NCBI RefSeq assembly: GCF_029714405.1
Contig: NZ_CP121650.1
Location: forward strand, 2,299,001 to 2,363,000
From: Bradyrhizobium sp. CB82
GTDB taxonomy: Bacteria; Pseudomonadota; Alphaproteobacteria; Rhizobiales; Xanthobacteraceae
Direction: 5' to 3'
DNA: 64,000 bases
The notes under the pieces were generated by a model. That model was not told the DNA's origin. It saw nothing but the letters and a program-made list of their open reading frames with translations, and ran no database searches. Position 1 is the stretch's first letter, and each line of letters begins with the position of its first letter. Below, piece by piece: positions 30,710 to 41,292 of this stretch. Both the position numbers and the translations under genes were made by a program.

Positions 30710-31445
30710 GAAAGCCCTCCGGAAGCGCGGCTTGGTCGACCAGCCAGACGGTCTCGCCGTTCGAGCGCGCGCGTGTTGCGGGCAGATTCTCGCCATTGAG
30801 CAGGCGCGTCAAGATCGGCCGCTTGCCGGCGCCCTCGATTTCAAACAGCATTTCGCGGCAAGAGGCGAGCGCCGGCAATGTCAGGGTCACCCGCGGCACG
30901 AAGGGCGCGACATTGGCCTTGGGCACGCCGACCGCCCAGCGGTCGGTCTCCTCGGTCGCAGGGAAGCCGGGAAAGAGCGACGCGGTGTGGCCGTCGGGAC
31001 CTGCTCCCATCAGGACGAGATCGAACAGCGGCTTTGACGGGTCGAGCCGGTCGGCGCCGTAGAACGTTTGCAGCTCCCGCGCATAGGCGGCGGCGCTCTC
31101 GTCCGGTCCACCGGCCGTGGTCGGGATCGGATGGATGTTGGCGGACGGTGCGTCGCGGTCGAGAAACGCCGCGCGTGCCACGTTCATGTTGTTGAGGGGA
31201 TCGCTCTCCGGCACGAAGCGCTCGTCGCCGATGAACCAGTGCACGCGCTGCCAGCGAATCTTGCTGCGGTAAGCCTCCGTGCCGAGCAGCTGATAGAGCT
31301 GCTTCGGGCTCGATCCGCCGGTGAGGCAGATCGCGACGCGGCCGGGATTAGCAGAGATCCGCGCCATCACCCGTTCGGCCGCGGCATGAGCGAGCGCCGC
31401 GGCGTCGGCGACGACCATCAACTTTGGCTGGTCCTCCGTCGCCAT
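30696..31445 (-). CDS. pgl: Pgl, 6-phosphogluconolactonase (DevB type)
   Basis: Pgl hydrolyses 6-phosphogluconolactone, the product of Zwf, to 6-phosphogluconate. It has 249 residues. Signature segments are ICLTGGSSPKQLYQLL, VHWFIGDERFVPESDPLNNMNVA and FDLVLMGAGPDGHTASLFPG, the last holding the conserved GxGxDGHTASLFPG family motif. ATG 31445 shares one base with the zwf stop (TGATG), so the two are coupled in the order of the reactions they catalyse. Confidence 0.95.
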   Translation of the reverse strand: MATEDQPKLMVVADAAALAHAAAERVMARISANPGRVAICLTGGSSPKQLYQLLGTEAYRSKIRWQRVHWFIGDERFVPESDPLNNMNVARAAFLDRDAPSANIHPIPTTAGGPDESAAAYARELQTFYGADRLDPSKPLFDLVLMGAGPDGHTASLFPGFPATEETDRWAVGVPKANVAPFVPRVTLTLPALASCREMLFEIEGAGKRPILTRLLNGENLPATRARSNGETVWLVDQAALPEGFRGGR

Positions 31446-32959
31446 CAGGAAAACTTCCGCCAGCTTCGCCCGTCGCGCTTCAGGAGTTTGTCGGCGCAGG
31501 CCGGGCCGTCGCTGCCGGCGCGATAGGTCTCGATGCCGTTACCGCCTTCCTTCCGCCAGGCGTCGAGGAACGGCTGCACCGCCTGCCAGCCGGCTTCGAC
31601 GCCGTCGGCGCGCTGGAATAGGATGTTATCACCGATCATGCAGTCGTAGATCAACGTCTCGTAGCCTGTGCTCGGATCGGCCTTGAAATAGTCGCCATAG
31701 CGGAACTTCATCTCGACGCCGTCGATCGTGACGCTCGGTCCGGGAATCTTGGCATTGAACTGCAACTCGATGGTCTCGGTCGGCGCGATTCCGATGGTCA
31801 GGAAATTCTGCGACAAGCGATCGACCGTGGTGCCGCTGAACATCGACAGCGGCGCCTGCTTGAACTTGATCGCAACCTCGGTCCGCTTGTGAGCCAGCGC
31901 CTTGCCGGTGCGCAAATAGAAGGGCACGCCCGCCCAGCGCCAGTTGTCGATCAGGAGTTTTAGTGCCACGTAAGTCTCGGTCGTGCTGCCGGCCTTGACG
32001 TCCTCCGTCTTGCAGTAGTCCGGAATATCGGCATCGCCGATGCGGCCTGCCAGATATTGCGCGCGAACCGAGCTGTTCAGCGCTTCCTCTTCGCTCGGCT
32101 GCTGGATTGCGGAAAGGACCTCGGCCTTTTCGGAGCGCACGGAATGCGCATCGAAACGGCTCGGCGGCTCCATTGCGACCAGCGAGAGCAGCTGAAAGAG
32201 ATGGTTCGGCACCATGTCGCGGAGCGCGCCGGTGGCGTCGTAGAAGCCGCCGCGATGGCCCACGCCGAGCCGTTCCTCCACGGTGATCTGGATGTGGTCG
32301 ATATGGTTGCGATTCCAGATCGGCTCGAACATGCCGTTGGCAAAGCGCAGCACCAGGATGTTCTGTACCGTCTCTTTGCCGAGATAGTGGTCGATGCGGT
32401 AGATCTGATGCTCCTCCATGATCTTCAGGAGCTCGGCATTCAGCGCGCGCGCCGAGGCGAGGTCGGTGCCGAAGGGCTTTTCGACCACGAGCCGTCGCCA
32501 GGCGCCGTTATCCTCCCGCATCAAGCCGGTGCGGCCGAGTTCGCGCGCGGTCGGCGCAAACGCCGCCGGCGGCGTCGCCAGATAGAACAGCCGGTTGCCA
32601 CCGGTGCCGCGCGAGCATTCGAGCGCGTCGAGATGCTCACGGAGCGAATCAAAGGAAGGCGGATCCTTCGCATCAGCCTCGACGAAGGTCACGCATTGCA
32701 GGAGTTGCTGGGCCACCACGTCGTCCACTGGACGGGTGGCGTGCTCTCGCAGCCCCTTCATCAGGCTGTCGCGCAGTTCGTCATTCGACATGCCCTTGCG
32801 GGCGACGCCGACGACGCAGAATTTCTCCGGCAACAAGTTCTCGGCGGCGAGATTGTAGAGCGAAGGGATCACCAGGCGATGGGTGAGGTCGCCGGTGACG
32901 CCGAAGATGACGAAGGCGCAATTCTCGGGTCTACGTTTGGGCTGCGGATCTTTTGTCAC
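31445..32959 (-). CDS. zwf: Zwf, glucose-6-phosphate 1-dehydrogenase
   Basis: Zwf oxidises glucose 6-phosphate to 6-phosphogluconolactone with NADP+ (or NAD+). The GTG at 32959 follows CTGAAGGCCGGCC and gives 504 residues, the family norm; the frame's further upstream part overlaps gnd and is rejected. The nucleotide-binding motif is VIFGVTGDLTHRLVIPSLYNL, the substrate-binding and catalytic signature is RIDHYLGKETVQN with the catalytic region downstream, and EKPFGTDLASARALN is also present. It lies 13 bp after gnd and overlaps pgl by one base. Confidence 0.97.
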   Translation of the reverse strand: MTKDPQPKRRPENCAFVIFGVTGDLTHRLVIPSLYNLAAENLLPEKFCVVGVARKGMSNDELRDSLMKGLREHATRPVDDVVAQQLLQCVTFVEADAKDPPSFDSLREHLDALECSRGTGGNRLFYLATPPAAFAPTARELGRTGLMREDNGAWRRLVVEKPFGTDLASARALNAELLKIMEEHQIYRIDHYLGKETVQNILVLRFANGMFEPIWNRNHIDHIQITVEERLGVGHRGGFYDATGALRDMVPNHLFQLLSLVAMEPPSRFDAHSVRSEKAEVLSAIQQPSEEEALNSSVRAQYLAGRIGDADIPDYCKTEDVKAGSTTETYVALKLLIDNWRWAGVPFYLRTGKALAHKRTEVAIKFKQAPLSMFSGTTVDRLSQNFLTIGIAPTETIELQFNAKIPGPSVTIDGVEMKFRYGDYFKADPSTGYETLIYDCMIGDNILFQRADGVEAGWQAVQPFLDAWRKEGGNGIETYRAGSDGPACADKLLKRDGRSWRKFS

Positions 32960-32972
32960 GAATGGCCGGCCT

Positions 32973-33974
32973 TCAGGCTTTGGGCTTGGTTGCGCCCGGT
33001 TGCTTCGGCTCCTTGTGCCCCCCGAAGCCGGCGCGCATGGCGGAGAGTATTTTCTCCGCGAACGTGTGCTCCTTGCGCGAGCGGAATCGGGCAAACAGCG
33101 CCGCCGTCAGCACTTCGGCCGGCACCGCCTCGTCGATCGCCGCATTCACGGTCCAGCGCCCTTCGCCGGAATCCTCCACGAACCCTGAATACTCAGACAG
33201 GGTCGGACTGCCTGCGAGCGCGGTCGAGGTGAGGTCGAGGAGCCAGGACGGGATCACGCTGCCGCGCCGCCAGACCTCGGCAATATCGGCGAGGTCGAAA
33301 TCGAAACGATGATCGGCCGGCAGGGCCTCGATGCTGGCGTTCTTGAGGATGTCAAAGCCCTCGGCATAGGCCTGCATCAGGCCATACTCGATGCCGTTGT
33401 GGATCATCTTGACGAAATGGCCGGCGCCGACAGGGCCGGCGTGGATGTAGCCCCGTTCGATACGGGGATCGCGACCCTCACGTCCCGGCGTGCGCGGAAC
33501 GTCACCTGCGCCCGGCGCAAGCGTGTCGAAGACAGGATCGAGCCGGTCGACCACAGCCTTGTCGCCACCGATCATCATGCAATAGCCGCGGTCGAGCCCC
33601 CAGACGCCGCCGGAGGTGCCGACGTCGACATAGTGGATGCCGCGCTCCTTCAGCGCCTTGCCGCGGCGGACGTCGTCCTGCCAGAACGTGTTGCCGCCGT
33701 CGATGATGACGTCGCCGGCTTGCATCAGCTTCGAGACTGTCTCGATCGTCGTCTCGGTGATGCGGCCGGCGGGCAGCATCACCCAGACGGTGCGCGGCCT
33801 GTCGAGCTTGGCGACGAACTCTTCGAGCGTATTCGCGCCCTGCGCTCCGTCGGCGGCAAGGTCGGCGACAGCCTTGGCGTCCTTGTCATAGACGACGGCC
33901 GAATGGCCGTTCCGCATCAGCCGGCGGACGATGTTGCCGCCCATCCGGCCGAGGCCGATCATGCCGAGCTGCAT
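32973..33974 (-). CDS. gnd: 6-phosphogluconate dehydrogenase, decarboxylating (short GndA/YqeC type)
   Basis: This enzyme oxidatively decarboxylates 6-phosphogluconate to ribulose 5-phosphate. At 333 residues it belongs to the short form, which in several bacteria prefers NAD+ rather than NADP+. The Rossmann motif is [20 protein letters not shown], followed by [10 protein letters not shown], the substrate motif [21 protein letters not shown] and the catalytic [18 protein letters not shown] with Lys and Glu. The Pro/Lys-rich end ([16 protein letters not shown]) is an unconserved tail. It lies 14 bp after the tal-pgi fusion. Confidence 0.95.
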   Translation of the reverse strand: MQLGMIGLGRMGGNIVRRLMRNGHSAVVYDKDAKAVADLAADGAQGANTLEEFVAKLDRPRTVWVMLPAGRITETTIETVSKLMQAGDVIIDGGNTFWQDDVRRGKALKERGIHYVDVGTSGGVWGLDRGYCMMIGGDKAVVDRLDPVFDTLAPGAGDVPRTPGREGRDPRIERGYIHAGPVGAGHFVKMIHNGIEYGLMQAYAEGFDILKNASIEALPADHRFDFDLADIAEVWRRGSVIPSWLLDLTSTALAGSPTLSEYSGFVEDSGEGRWTVNAAIDEAVPAEVLTAALFARFRSRKEHTFAEKILSAMRAGFGGHKEPKQPGATKPKA

Positions 33975-33988
33975 TGACGTATCCTCAT

Positions 33989-36838
33989 TCAGTTCAGCGC
34001 ATGCGAGAGCGCGGCGTTCAGCGCGGCTAGACCTTTCTTCAGCCCGCCTTTCAGGTGCACGCGGAGCGCGCGTCGTCCGCGCTCGGTCAGCACGTCGAAG
34101 TCGCCGCGCGCCTGCGCCGCCTTGATGACGCCAAAGCTCGCCTTCTGGCCCGGCACCGGAAGGTCCTTGGCGTCGTCGGTCGTGATTTGCAGGAACACGC
34201 CGCTGTCGGGCCCGCCTTTGTAGGCCTGTCCGGTCGAATGCAGGAAGCGCGGGCCGAATTCCGCGGCGGTGGCGACATGGCGCTTTTCGAGCACCTCCGT
34301 CCGCATCGTCTGCAGGGCCTCGATCGTGGCCTTGTCACGCGCGATGTAGCCGAGCAGGGCGACGTAGTCGCCTTGCCGGGAACGGCCGAGATGCGCTCTC
34401 AGCCAGGAGGTGAGGTCGCCGTTCGCGCCGGCGGCACGGAGCGCTGCGGCGTTGGCGTCGTCGGTGTAGAGATCGGCGTCCGCGGTGCTGACGACCGGCA
34501 CTTCGGGCGGCAGCGCGCCGGTTTTCTCGAAGGCCGCGGTGAGCTCGCGGGTCTTGATCTTGGCCGCTTCCACGTCGGGCTGGTCGAACGGATTGATGCC
34601 GAGGATGGAGCCCGCGACCGCGGTCGCCATCTCGAAGCGGAAGAACTCCTGGCCGAGGTGGTCGACCGACTTCATGAGGATGCGCACGACGGGATGGCCG
34701 GCCTCCTCGAGCGCGGAGAGCATCCCGTCATGGACGGCGTCTGCTTCACCCTCGGTACGGATGTCGATGAAGAAGCGGTCGTTTTTATAGACTGAATGAT
34801 CGACCAGCGGCTCGCCGTCGATCGGGATCAGGCCCTTGCCTTCCTTGCCGGTCGATTCGGCGATGAGCTGCTCGGCCCAGGCGCCGAAATCGGCGATCTT
34901 CTTCGAGGCGTAGATCGTCACCTTGTCGCGGCCTTCCAGGCCGGCAAGACCCATCGCGAGGCCGAGTTGCACGCCGGGATTTTCATGCGGCGGCACGTCC
35001 GGTCCGCATGAGCGAACCATCGCGAGCGCATGCCCGATGAAGCTCTTGACGTCTATGCCAGCGGTCGCGGCGGGCACGAGGCCGAAAGGCGAAAGCACCG
35101 AATAGCGTCCGCCGATCGAGGGCTCGCCGTGGAATGTGCGGGCATAACTGAGCTTCTTGGCGGCCTTTTCCAGCGAAGAACCGGGATCGGTGACCGCGAT
35201 GAAGCGGTGGCCGGTCTTCACCGATGGCCCGACCGCCTTGGCGACGCGGTCATAGAAATAATCCTTCATCGCGTTCGGCTCGGTGGTGCCGCCGGATTTG
35301 CTGGAGACGATGAAGACGGTATTGGCGAGATCGATCCTGTCTTCCATCGCCCGGACCTGAGCGGGATCGGTTGAGTCAAGCACATGCAGCTTCGGGAAGC
35401 CGGCTTTTCTCGCGAACGTCTCGGCCAGAACCTCCGGGCCGAGGCTCGATCCGCCCATCCCGAGTACGACGGCGTCGGAGAATTTCTGGCCCTTCACCCG
35501 GTTCGCATAGTCGGCGTAGTCGGCGACATCGGCCTTCGCCGCGCTGTCGAGCCAGCCAAGCCACTTGTTCTCGTCCGTGCCGGTCCAGACCGACTTGTCG
35601 CGCTGCCAGAGCCTGCGGATCTTGGCCGCTGCGCGCCACTCCTCGGTGCTCTTGGTCACGGCCTTGCCGAGCCCGTCGCCGAGCGCAAGCTGCTGGCGGT
35701 TGATTGCCGTCCCTAGCACGGTGGCGCGCTTGGAGGCGACCGCGCCATAGAGCTTGTCGGCGGCGTCGGCAAACAGCTTCACGCCGTCCTTGACGAGCTC
35801 CTCGGTGATTTCGTCAAGCGAGATGCCGGAGCGTTCGAGCTCCTCCAGCACACGGGCGGCGTCCTCGAGATTATCCTCCAGGCTGTCGCGCAGCTTGCCG
35901 TGGTCGCGAAACGCATCGAGCGTCGCCGGCGGCATGGTGTTGATGGTGTTCGGCCCGATCAGCTCCTCGACATAGAGGACGTCGCTATAGTCCTTGTTCT
36001 TGGTGCCGGTGGACGCCCATAGCATCCGCTGCGGCCGGGCGCCTTTGGCGGCCAGTTTGTCCCAGCGGGGCCCGGCGAACAGGCGCCTGTACTCCTGGTA
36101 GGCGAGCTTAGCATTGGCGATCGCGACCTTGCCCTTCAGCGCGGCCAGCCGCTCTTTTTCACTGGGGTCATTGGCGCGGGCGATCTTCTCGTCGAGCTGC
36201 TTGTCGACCAGGGTGTCGATCCGGCTGACGAAGAAGCTTGCGACACTTGCGACATGCGACGGATCCCCGCCGCCGGCCACGTATTTCTCCAGGCCCGCGA
36301 GATAGGCTTCGGCGACTTCCAGGTAAACTTTTCTGGAGAACAACAGGGTGATGTTGATGCTGATGCCTTCCCCGGTGAGCTGCTCGATGGCCGGAAGGCC
36401 CTCCGGCGTCGCCGGCACCTTGACCATCAAGTTTTTGCGATCGACATCCTTCCAGAGCCGCCGGGCTTCAGCGACCGTCCCCTTGGTATCCATCGCCAGA
36501 TAGGGCGACACCTCCAGGCTGACGAAGCCGTCCTGGCCCTTCAGACGGTTATAGACCGGACGCAGCACGTCGGCGGCATTCTGGATGTCCTCGACCGCGA
36601 GCTGCTCGAAGAGGTCGGCGACCGGACGGTCGCCGCGCTTCAGCGCCTTGCCGATCGGGGCGTCATATTCGTCCGAACTGCCGATCGCCTTTTCGAAGAT
36701 GGACGGATTGGAGGTGACGCCCTTGACGCCGTCGGTCTCGATCAGTCGCTTCAGGTCGCCCTTGGCGATGAAGCCGCGGGCCAGGAAGTCCAGCCAGACG
36801 GCCTGTCCGTGCTTTTCCAGTTCTTTGACGGGATTCAT
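33989..36838 (-). CDS. tal-pgi: Transaldolase/glucose-6-phosphate isomerase fusion
   Basis: This is a 949-residue bifunctional enzyme. The N-terminal transaldolase moves dihydroxyacetone units in the non-oxidative pentose-phosphate pathway. The C-terminal phosphoglucose isomerase interconverts glucose and fructose 6-phosphates. ATG 36838 ([19 protein letters not shown]) is chosen over an earlier in-frame ATG at 36913 because it opens at the family consensus. Transaldolase motifs (about 1-370) are [28 protein letters not shown] with the Schiff-base Lys, and INITLLFS. Isomerase motifs (about 400-945) are [31 protein letters not shown] and the [15 protein letters not shown] stretch. It heads the operon and channels products into zwf, gnd and pgl. 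The fusion is known from Rhizobiales. Confidence 0.95.
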   Translation of the reverse strand: MNPVKELEKHGQAVWLDFLARGFIAKGDLKRLIETDGVKGVTSNPSIFEKAIGSSDEYDAPIGKALKRGDRPVADLFEQLAVEDIQNAADVLRPVYNRLKGQDGFVSLEVSPYLAMDTKGTVAEARRLWKDVDRKNLMVKVPATPEGLPAIEQLTGEGISINITLLFSRKVYLEVAEAYLAGLEKYVAGGGDPSHVASVASFFVSRIDTLVDKQLDEKIARANDPSEKERLAALKGKVAIANAKLAYQEYRRLFAGPRWDKLAAKGARPQRMLWASTGTKNKDYSDVLYVEELIGPNTINTMPPATLDAFRDHGKLRDSLEDNLEDAARVLEELERSGISLDEITEELVKDGVKLFADAADKLYGAVASKRATVLGTAINRQQLALGDGLGKAVTKSTEEWRAAAKIRRLWQRDKSVWTGTDENKWLGWLDSAAKADVADYADYANRVKGQKFSDAVVLGMGGSSLGPEVLAETFARKAGFPKLHVLDSTDPAQVRAMEDRIDLANTVFIVSSKSGGTTEPNAMKDYFYDRVAKAVGPSVKTGHRFIAVTDPGSSLEKAAKKLSYARTFHGEPSIGGRYSVLSPFGLVPAATAGIDVKSFIGHALAMVRSCGPDVPPHENPGVQLGLAMGLAGLEGRDKVTIYASKKIADFGAWAEQLIAESTGKEGKGLIPIDGEPLVDHSVYKNDRFFIDIRTEGEADAVHDGMLSALEEAGHPVVRILMKSVDHLGQEFFRFEMATAVAGSILGINPFDQPDVEAAKIKTRELTAAFEKTGALPPEVPVVSTADADLYTDDANAAALRAAGANGDLTSWLRAHLGRSRQGDYVALLGYIARDKATIEALQTMRTEVLEKRHVATAAEFGPRFLHSTGQAYKGGPDSGVFLQITTDDAKDLPVPGQKASFGVIKAAQARGDFDVLTERGRRALRVHLKGGLKKGLAALNAALSHALN

Positions 36839-38057
36839 GATCTCTCTTTTCTCCGAGCCGGTGGCGGGCGAGGGTTCCAGCGCCCGTCCTGACGCGCTAT
36901 GGTGTGTTAGCATGACCTCGGGAGGGAACCAACCAAGGGTGTCCGCGTCATACTTCTGAGCATAACTCTATAACTCTGTTGAGATCATAGCGATCCGGCC
37001 GATGGGTTGTCCCGTTGCGTGAAAGTTGGCCGCAAGCTGTTCGGCCAGAGCCTGAAGTGCGGCGTCAGCCCTCGCTGAACGGAGTATCGTATCGCGGGCT
37101 CAAGCATTTGCCGTGTGGCCGGCGTTAGCTCATTCATGAACTGCCATGCTCATGCTGAGGGATAAGCGTACACGCAAATTCTGACGGCCTTACGATTGCC
37201 ATCATGCCGCATCGATCGGCCTTTCCGGCTGATCTCGATGTGCCCGACAATCTCGAGGTCGACCCTAGCTCTTCCCGCCGCAGAGGGTTGATTGCGCCGG
37301 GGGTCGCTACCTTCGGCTATTGTGGGGTGGCCCGGCGCATATGAGCGTGCTGTGGGCTGCGCGGGGCTCGTCACCTGCCGGCTGATCTGGATGTTGCCGG
37401 CCGAGCCGGCGCTGGTCGTCATCGTCAGCCGCTACGGCATCCGCGATCTGCGGAGTGGTAATGAATTCCTGCTGCGGCACTCGATCGAAGACGTTTCGGT
37501 GCGCCAAATCCGCGGATGCAAAACCGTCTTGCTCACGTCGACGCTGCGGCGGCAAGTTGGCTGCGTCAGGAGCAGGCGCGCGATCTCGCCGCAGAGTGAT
37601 GCGGATGTCATTGTCATCGATCCGGCTGGGCTGGCGACGGACTTCGCGACGCTGCTGCGAACCTGCCAGGCTTGCACGACGCGAGCGAACGGCGCACCGC
37701 ATTGCAGCAGAAGCGCCACCACGAAGCGCAAAGCTTCGCCGTCAAAGCGCCACAAGTTCGCCGCCGGCGGGCAGCTATGCTGCGCTGCCGGATGGGCGCA
37801 TCCCCGGTAACGCCCGGATGTTGCGGCAGGGCGACATTTGCTGGAAATTAGCGAATACGGGTATAGATTCGCATAAATAACAGGCAGCTGCCTGTTCGTA
37901 ACTCACCAGGTGCCTACGTTGTGCGTTGCGCCGAGATGGTGCCCGGGTGTCCAATGATCGTCATGTGCTCACGCTGATTCGAAACGGGCGCTAAGGAACG
38001 GTCCGGTAACTGCTTTCGTTTCAGCTTGAGTAAGCGGAAATCACGCGGAGAGGGATC
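36839..38057. other. 1.2-kb stretch without a convincing gene
   Basis: Several frames of 90-170 codons exist here (for example plus 37292-37810, minus 37150-37422, 37307-37702 and 37432-37755), but they overlap one another on both strands, are rich in Arg/Ser/Pro, lack good ribosome sites and match no family I recognise. The left part must carry the promoter of tal-pgi. A plus-strand GGAAC-N16-CGTC lies at 36925-36949 with no gene behind it. The right end carries the prkA promoter (37995-38020). A decayed gene or a non-coding transcript is possible. Confidence 0.5.
37995..38020 (+). promoter_or_regulatory. Consensus EcfG-type stress promoter of the prkA operon
   Basis: GGAAC at 37995-37999 is followed after exactly 17 bases by CGTT at 38017-38020, a perfect match to the GGAAC-N16/17-CGTT motif of the alphaproteobacterial general-stress sigma factor EcfG. 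The predicted start of transcription would be near 38027, about 30 bp before the prkA ATG. The E. coli homologues yeaG/yeaH are known to be controlled by the stress factor RpoS, so the inferred control makes biological sense. Confidence 0.7.
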
Positions 38058-40001
38058 ATGTACAACGATTCTTTGTTCAACGCTTTCGCTCGGTCGTTCG
38101 AGGCGAGAAGCCAGCACGACATGTCGATGGCGGAATATCTGGAATCGTGTCGAAGCGATCCCATGAAATACGCGAACTCAGCGGAGCGACTACTAGCTGC
38201 GATCGGTGAACCTCAGACGATTGACACGGCCAAGGACCCACGCCTTGGCCGTATTTTTTTGAACCGCACGATCCGCACCTATCCGGCCTTCGCCGGCTTC
38301 TACGGCATGGAAGAAACCATCGAGCGCATCGTCGGTTTCTTCCGTCACGCTGCGCAAGGCCTCGAAGAGCGCAAGCAGATCCTCTATCTGCTCGGGCCCG
38401 TTGGCGGCGGCAAATCCTCGCTCGCCGAGCGGCTCAAGTCGCTGATGGAGGTGCAGCCGATCTACGTGCTCAAGGCCGGCGATGAACTCTCGCCCGTGTT
38501 CGAAAGCCCGCTCAGCCTGTTTGATCCCGATCATCTCGGGCCGATGCTGGAAGAGAAGTACGGCATTCCGCGCCGGCGCCTCACCGGCCTGATGAGCCCG
38601 TGGTGCTACAAGCGGCTCGAGGCCTTCGGCGGCGACATCTCGCAATTCCGTGTCGCCAAGATCCAGCCGTCGCGGCTGCGCCAGATCGCGGTCTCCAAGA
38701 CCGAGCCTGGTGATGAGAACAACCAGGACATCTCCTCGCTGGTCGGCAAGGTCGACATCCGCAAGCTCGAGACCTACGCGCAGAACGACCCCGATGCGTA
38801 CAGCTACTCCGGCGGTCTCAACCGCGCCAACCAGGGCATCCTCGAATTCGTCGAGATGTTCAAGGCGCCGATCAAGATGCTGCACCCGCTGCTCACCGCG
38901 ACGCAGGAGGGCAACTATATCGGCACCGAGAACATCGGCGCGATCCCCTTCACCGGCATCATCCTCGCGCACTCCAACGAGGCCGAGTGGGCGAGCTTCA
39001 AGTCCAACAAGAACAACGAAGCCTTCATCGACCGCATCTGCGTGATCAAGGTGCCCTATGTCCTGCGGGTCACCGAAGAGCAGAAGATCTACGAGAAGCT
39101 GATCCAGGGCTCCGAGCTGGCATCGGCGCCGTGCGCACCGTCGACGCTGGAGACGATGGCACGTTTCTCGGTGATGTCGCGCCTGCGCAGGCACGAGAAT
39201 TCCACCCTGTTTGGCAAGATGCGGGTGTATGACGGCGAGAGCCTGAAGGAGTCCGACCCGAAGGCGCGCAGCGTCCAGGAGTACCGCGATGCCGCCGGTG
39301 TCGACGAGGGCATGGATGGCGTCTCCACGCGCTTCGCCTTCAAGATCCTGGCGGCGACCTTCAACCACGATCCGCAGGAGGTCGCCGCCGATGCCGTGCA
39401 CCTGATGTACGCGCTGGAACAGGCGATCCGCCGCGAGCAGCTGCCCGAGGAAACCGAAAAGCGGTACCTCGAATTCATCAAGGCGGAACTCGCCCCGCGC
39501 TACGCCGAGTTCATTGGCAACGAGATCCAGAAAGCTTATCTCGAATCCTACACGGACTACGGCCAGAACCTTTTCGACCGCTACGTAGACTATGCAGATG
39601 CGTGGATCGAAGACCAGGACTTCAAGGACCCGGATACGGGCCAGCTGCTCGATCGCGAGTTGTTGAACCAGGAGTTGACCAAGATTGAGAAGCCGGCCGG
39701 TATTGCCAATCCGAAGGACTTCCGTAACGAGGTCGTCAAATTCTCGTTACGGGCCAGGGCTCAGAACGGTGGCAAGAATCCGAACTGGACCTCCTACGAG
39801 AAGATTCGCGACGTGATCGAAAAGCGGATATTCTCTCAAGTCGAGGACCTGCTCCCGGTGATCTCGTTCGGGTCGAAGAAGGACGGCGAGACCGAGAAGA
39901 AGCACGGCGAGTTTGTCGCACGCATGGTGGAGCGCGGCTACACCGAGCGTCAGGTTCGCCGGCTTGTCGAGTGGTACATGCGTGTGAAGCAGGCCGGTTG
40001 A
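38058..40001 (+). CDS. prkA: PrkA family serine protein kinase (YeaG type)
   Basis: This is a 647-residue protein of the PrkA/YeaG family, serine kinases or AAA+-like proteins expressed under starvation and stress. ATG 38058 follows GCGGAGAGGGATC. The N-terminal AAA+ domain has the Walker A motif ILYLLGPVGGGKSSLAERL; the central part has the IGTENIGAIPFTGIILAHSNEAEW stretch and the sensor-like IDRICVIKVPYVLRVTEEQKIYEK. The C-terminal PrkA domain ends in GYTERQVRRLVEWYMRVKQ. It is followed by the yeaH-type and spoVR-type genes, the conserved three-gene cluster. Phosphorylation targets in alphaproteobacteria are not established. Confidence 0.95.
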   Translation: MYNDSLFNAFARSFEARSQHDMSMAEYLESCRSDPMKYANSAERLLAAIGEPQTIDTAKDPRLGRIFLNRTIRTYPAFAGFYGMEETIERIVGFFRHAAQGLEERKQILYLLGPVGGGKSSLAERLKSLMEVQPIYVLKAGDELSPVFESPLSLFDPDHLGPMLEEKYGIPRRRLTGLMSPWCYKRLEAFGGDISQFRVAKIQPSRLRQIAVSKTEPGDENNQDISSLVGKVDIRKLETYAQNDPDAYSYSGGLNRANQGILEFVEMFKAPIKMLHPLLTATQEGNYIGTENIGAIPFTGIILAHSNEAEWASFKSNKNNEAFIDRICVIKVPYVLRVTEEQKIYEKLIQGSELASAPCAPSTLETMARFSVMSRLRRHENSTLFGKMRVYDGESLKESDPKARSVQEYRDAAGVDEGMDGVSTRFAFKILAATFNHDPQEVAADAVHLMYALEQAIRREQLPEETEKRYLEFIKAELAPRYAEFIGNEIQKAYLESYTDYGQNLFDRYVDYADAWIEDQDFKDPDTGQLLDRELLNQELTKIEKPAGIANPKDFRNEVVKFSLRARAQNGGKNPNWTSYEKIRDVIEKRIFSQVEDLLPVISFGSKKDGETEKKHGEFVARMVERGYTERQVRRLVEWYMRVKQAG

Positions 40002-40014
40002 GGCGGATGACAAA

Positions 40015-41292
40015 GTGGCCCATATCATTGACAGGCGCCTGAATCCGGGCGGTAAGAGTCTTGAGAACCGCCAGCGGTTCTTGCGTCGGGCCAAATCCCT
40101 GGTGCAGGGCGCCGTCAAGAAGACCTCGCAGGAACGCGATATCAAGGACGTCCTGGAGGGGGGTGAGGTCACGATTCCCCTTGACGGAATGCACGAGCCG
40201 CGGTTTCGGCGCGAAGGCGGCACGCGCGACATGGTGCTGCCCGGGAACAAGAAGTTCATCGAGGGCGACTATCTGCAGCGCTCGGGGCAGGGCAGCGCCA
40301 AGGACTCCGGTCCCGGCGAAGGCGACAGCGAGGACGCCTTCCGCTTCGTCCTGAGCCGCGACGAGTTCGTCGATCTGTTCCTCGACGATCTCGAGCTTCC
40401 CGATCTCGCCAAGCGCAAGATCGCCCAGACCGAGAGTGAGGGCATCCAGCGCGCCGGCTACACCACGTCCGGCTCACCTGCGAACATCTCCGTGAGCCGG
40501 ACCGTCAAGCTCGCGCTCGCCCGCCGCATCGCGCTGCGCCGGCCGCGCAAGGACGAGATGGACGAGCTGGAAGCCAGGATCGCCGAATGCACCGACGAAG
40601 ACGAGCGCGCGGCGCTCGTCACCGAGCTCGAGATGCTGAAGGCGAAATCCAAGCGCATTCCCTTCATCGATCCGCTTGACATCCGCTATCGCCGCTTCGA
40701 GACGGTGCCCAAGCCAGTGGCGCAGGCGGTGATGTTCTGCCTGATGGACGTCTCCGGCTCGATGTCCGAGCACATGAAGGACCTCGCCAAGCGCTTCTAC
40801 ATGCTGCTCTACGTTTTCCTGAAGCGCCGCTACAAGCACGTCGAGATCGTCTTCATCCGCCACACCGACCGCGCGGAGGAGGTGGACGAGCAGACTTTCT
40901 TCTATGGTCCGGCTTCCGGCGGCACGCTGGTGTCGAGCGCGCTCCAGGCGATGCATGAGATCGTGCGCGAGCGCTTCAATCCGACCGACTGGAACATCTA
41001 CGCGGCGCAAGCCTCCGACGGCGACAACTCCTATTCCGACGGCGAGCTCGCCGGCATGCTGCTGACCGAGAAGATCCTGCCGGTCTGCCAGTTCTTCGCC
41101 TATCTTGAGGTCGGCGAGTCCGGCGGCAGCGCCTTCGATCTCTCCGACTCATCGCTCTGGACGCTCTATGAGCGCCTGCGGAACAGCGGGGCGCCGCTGT
41201 CGATGCGCAAGGTCAGCGAGCGCAGCGAAATCTTCCCCGTGTTCCACGACCTGTTCCAGCGCCGCGAAAATCAGGAGAAGGCCGCTCCATGA
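40015..41292 (+). CDS. YeaH/YhbH-family protein (DUF444, VWA domain)
   Basis: This is a 425-residue protein of the DUF444 family that always accompanies PrkA. Translation starts at GTG 40015 (13 bp after prkA), giving AHIIDRRLNPGGKSLENRQRFLRR. The middle has a Gly-rich acidic segment. The C-terminal half is a von Willebrand factor A domain with the metal-site motif MDVSGSMSEHMKDLAKRF, the Thr in SGGTLVSSAL and the Asp in ASDGDNSYSDGE. The enzymatic role is unknown; a partner or adaptor role for PrkA and SpoVR is inferred from the conserved cluster. The stop overlaps the next start by 4 bp (ATGA). Confidence 0.93.
   Translation: MAHIIDRRLNPGGKSLENRQRFLRRAKSLVQGAVKKTSQERDIKDVLEGGEVTIPLDGMHEPRFRREGGTRDMVLPGNKKFIEGDYLQRSGQGSAKDSGPGEGDSEDAFRFVLSRDEFVDLFLDDLELPDLAKRKIAQTESEGIQRAGYTTSGSPANISVSRTVKLALARRIALRRPRKDEMDELEARIAECTDEDERAALVTELEMLKAKSKRIPFIDPLDIRYRRFETVPKPVAQAVMFCLMDVSGSMSEHMKDLAKRFYMLLYVFLKRRYKHVEIVFIRHTDRAEEVDEQTFFYGPASGGTLVSSALQAMHEIVRERFNPTDWNIYAAQASDGDNSYSDGELAGMLLTEKILPVCQFFAYLEVGESGGSAFDLSDSSLWTLYERLRNSGAPLSMRKVSERSEIFPVFHDLFQRRENQEKAAP

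Noticed and set aside
37292..37810. 172-codon plus-strand frame and its minus-strand rivals as possible genes
   Set aside because: No ribosome site, no family resemblance, and equally long frames overlap on the other strand; described only as a gap.
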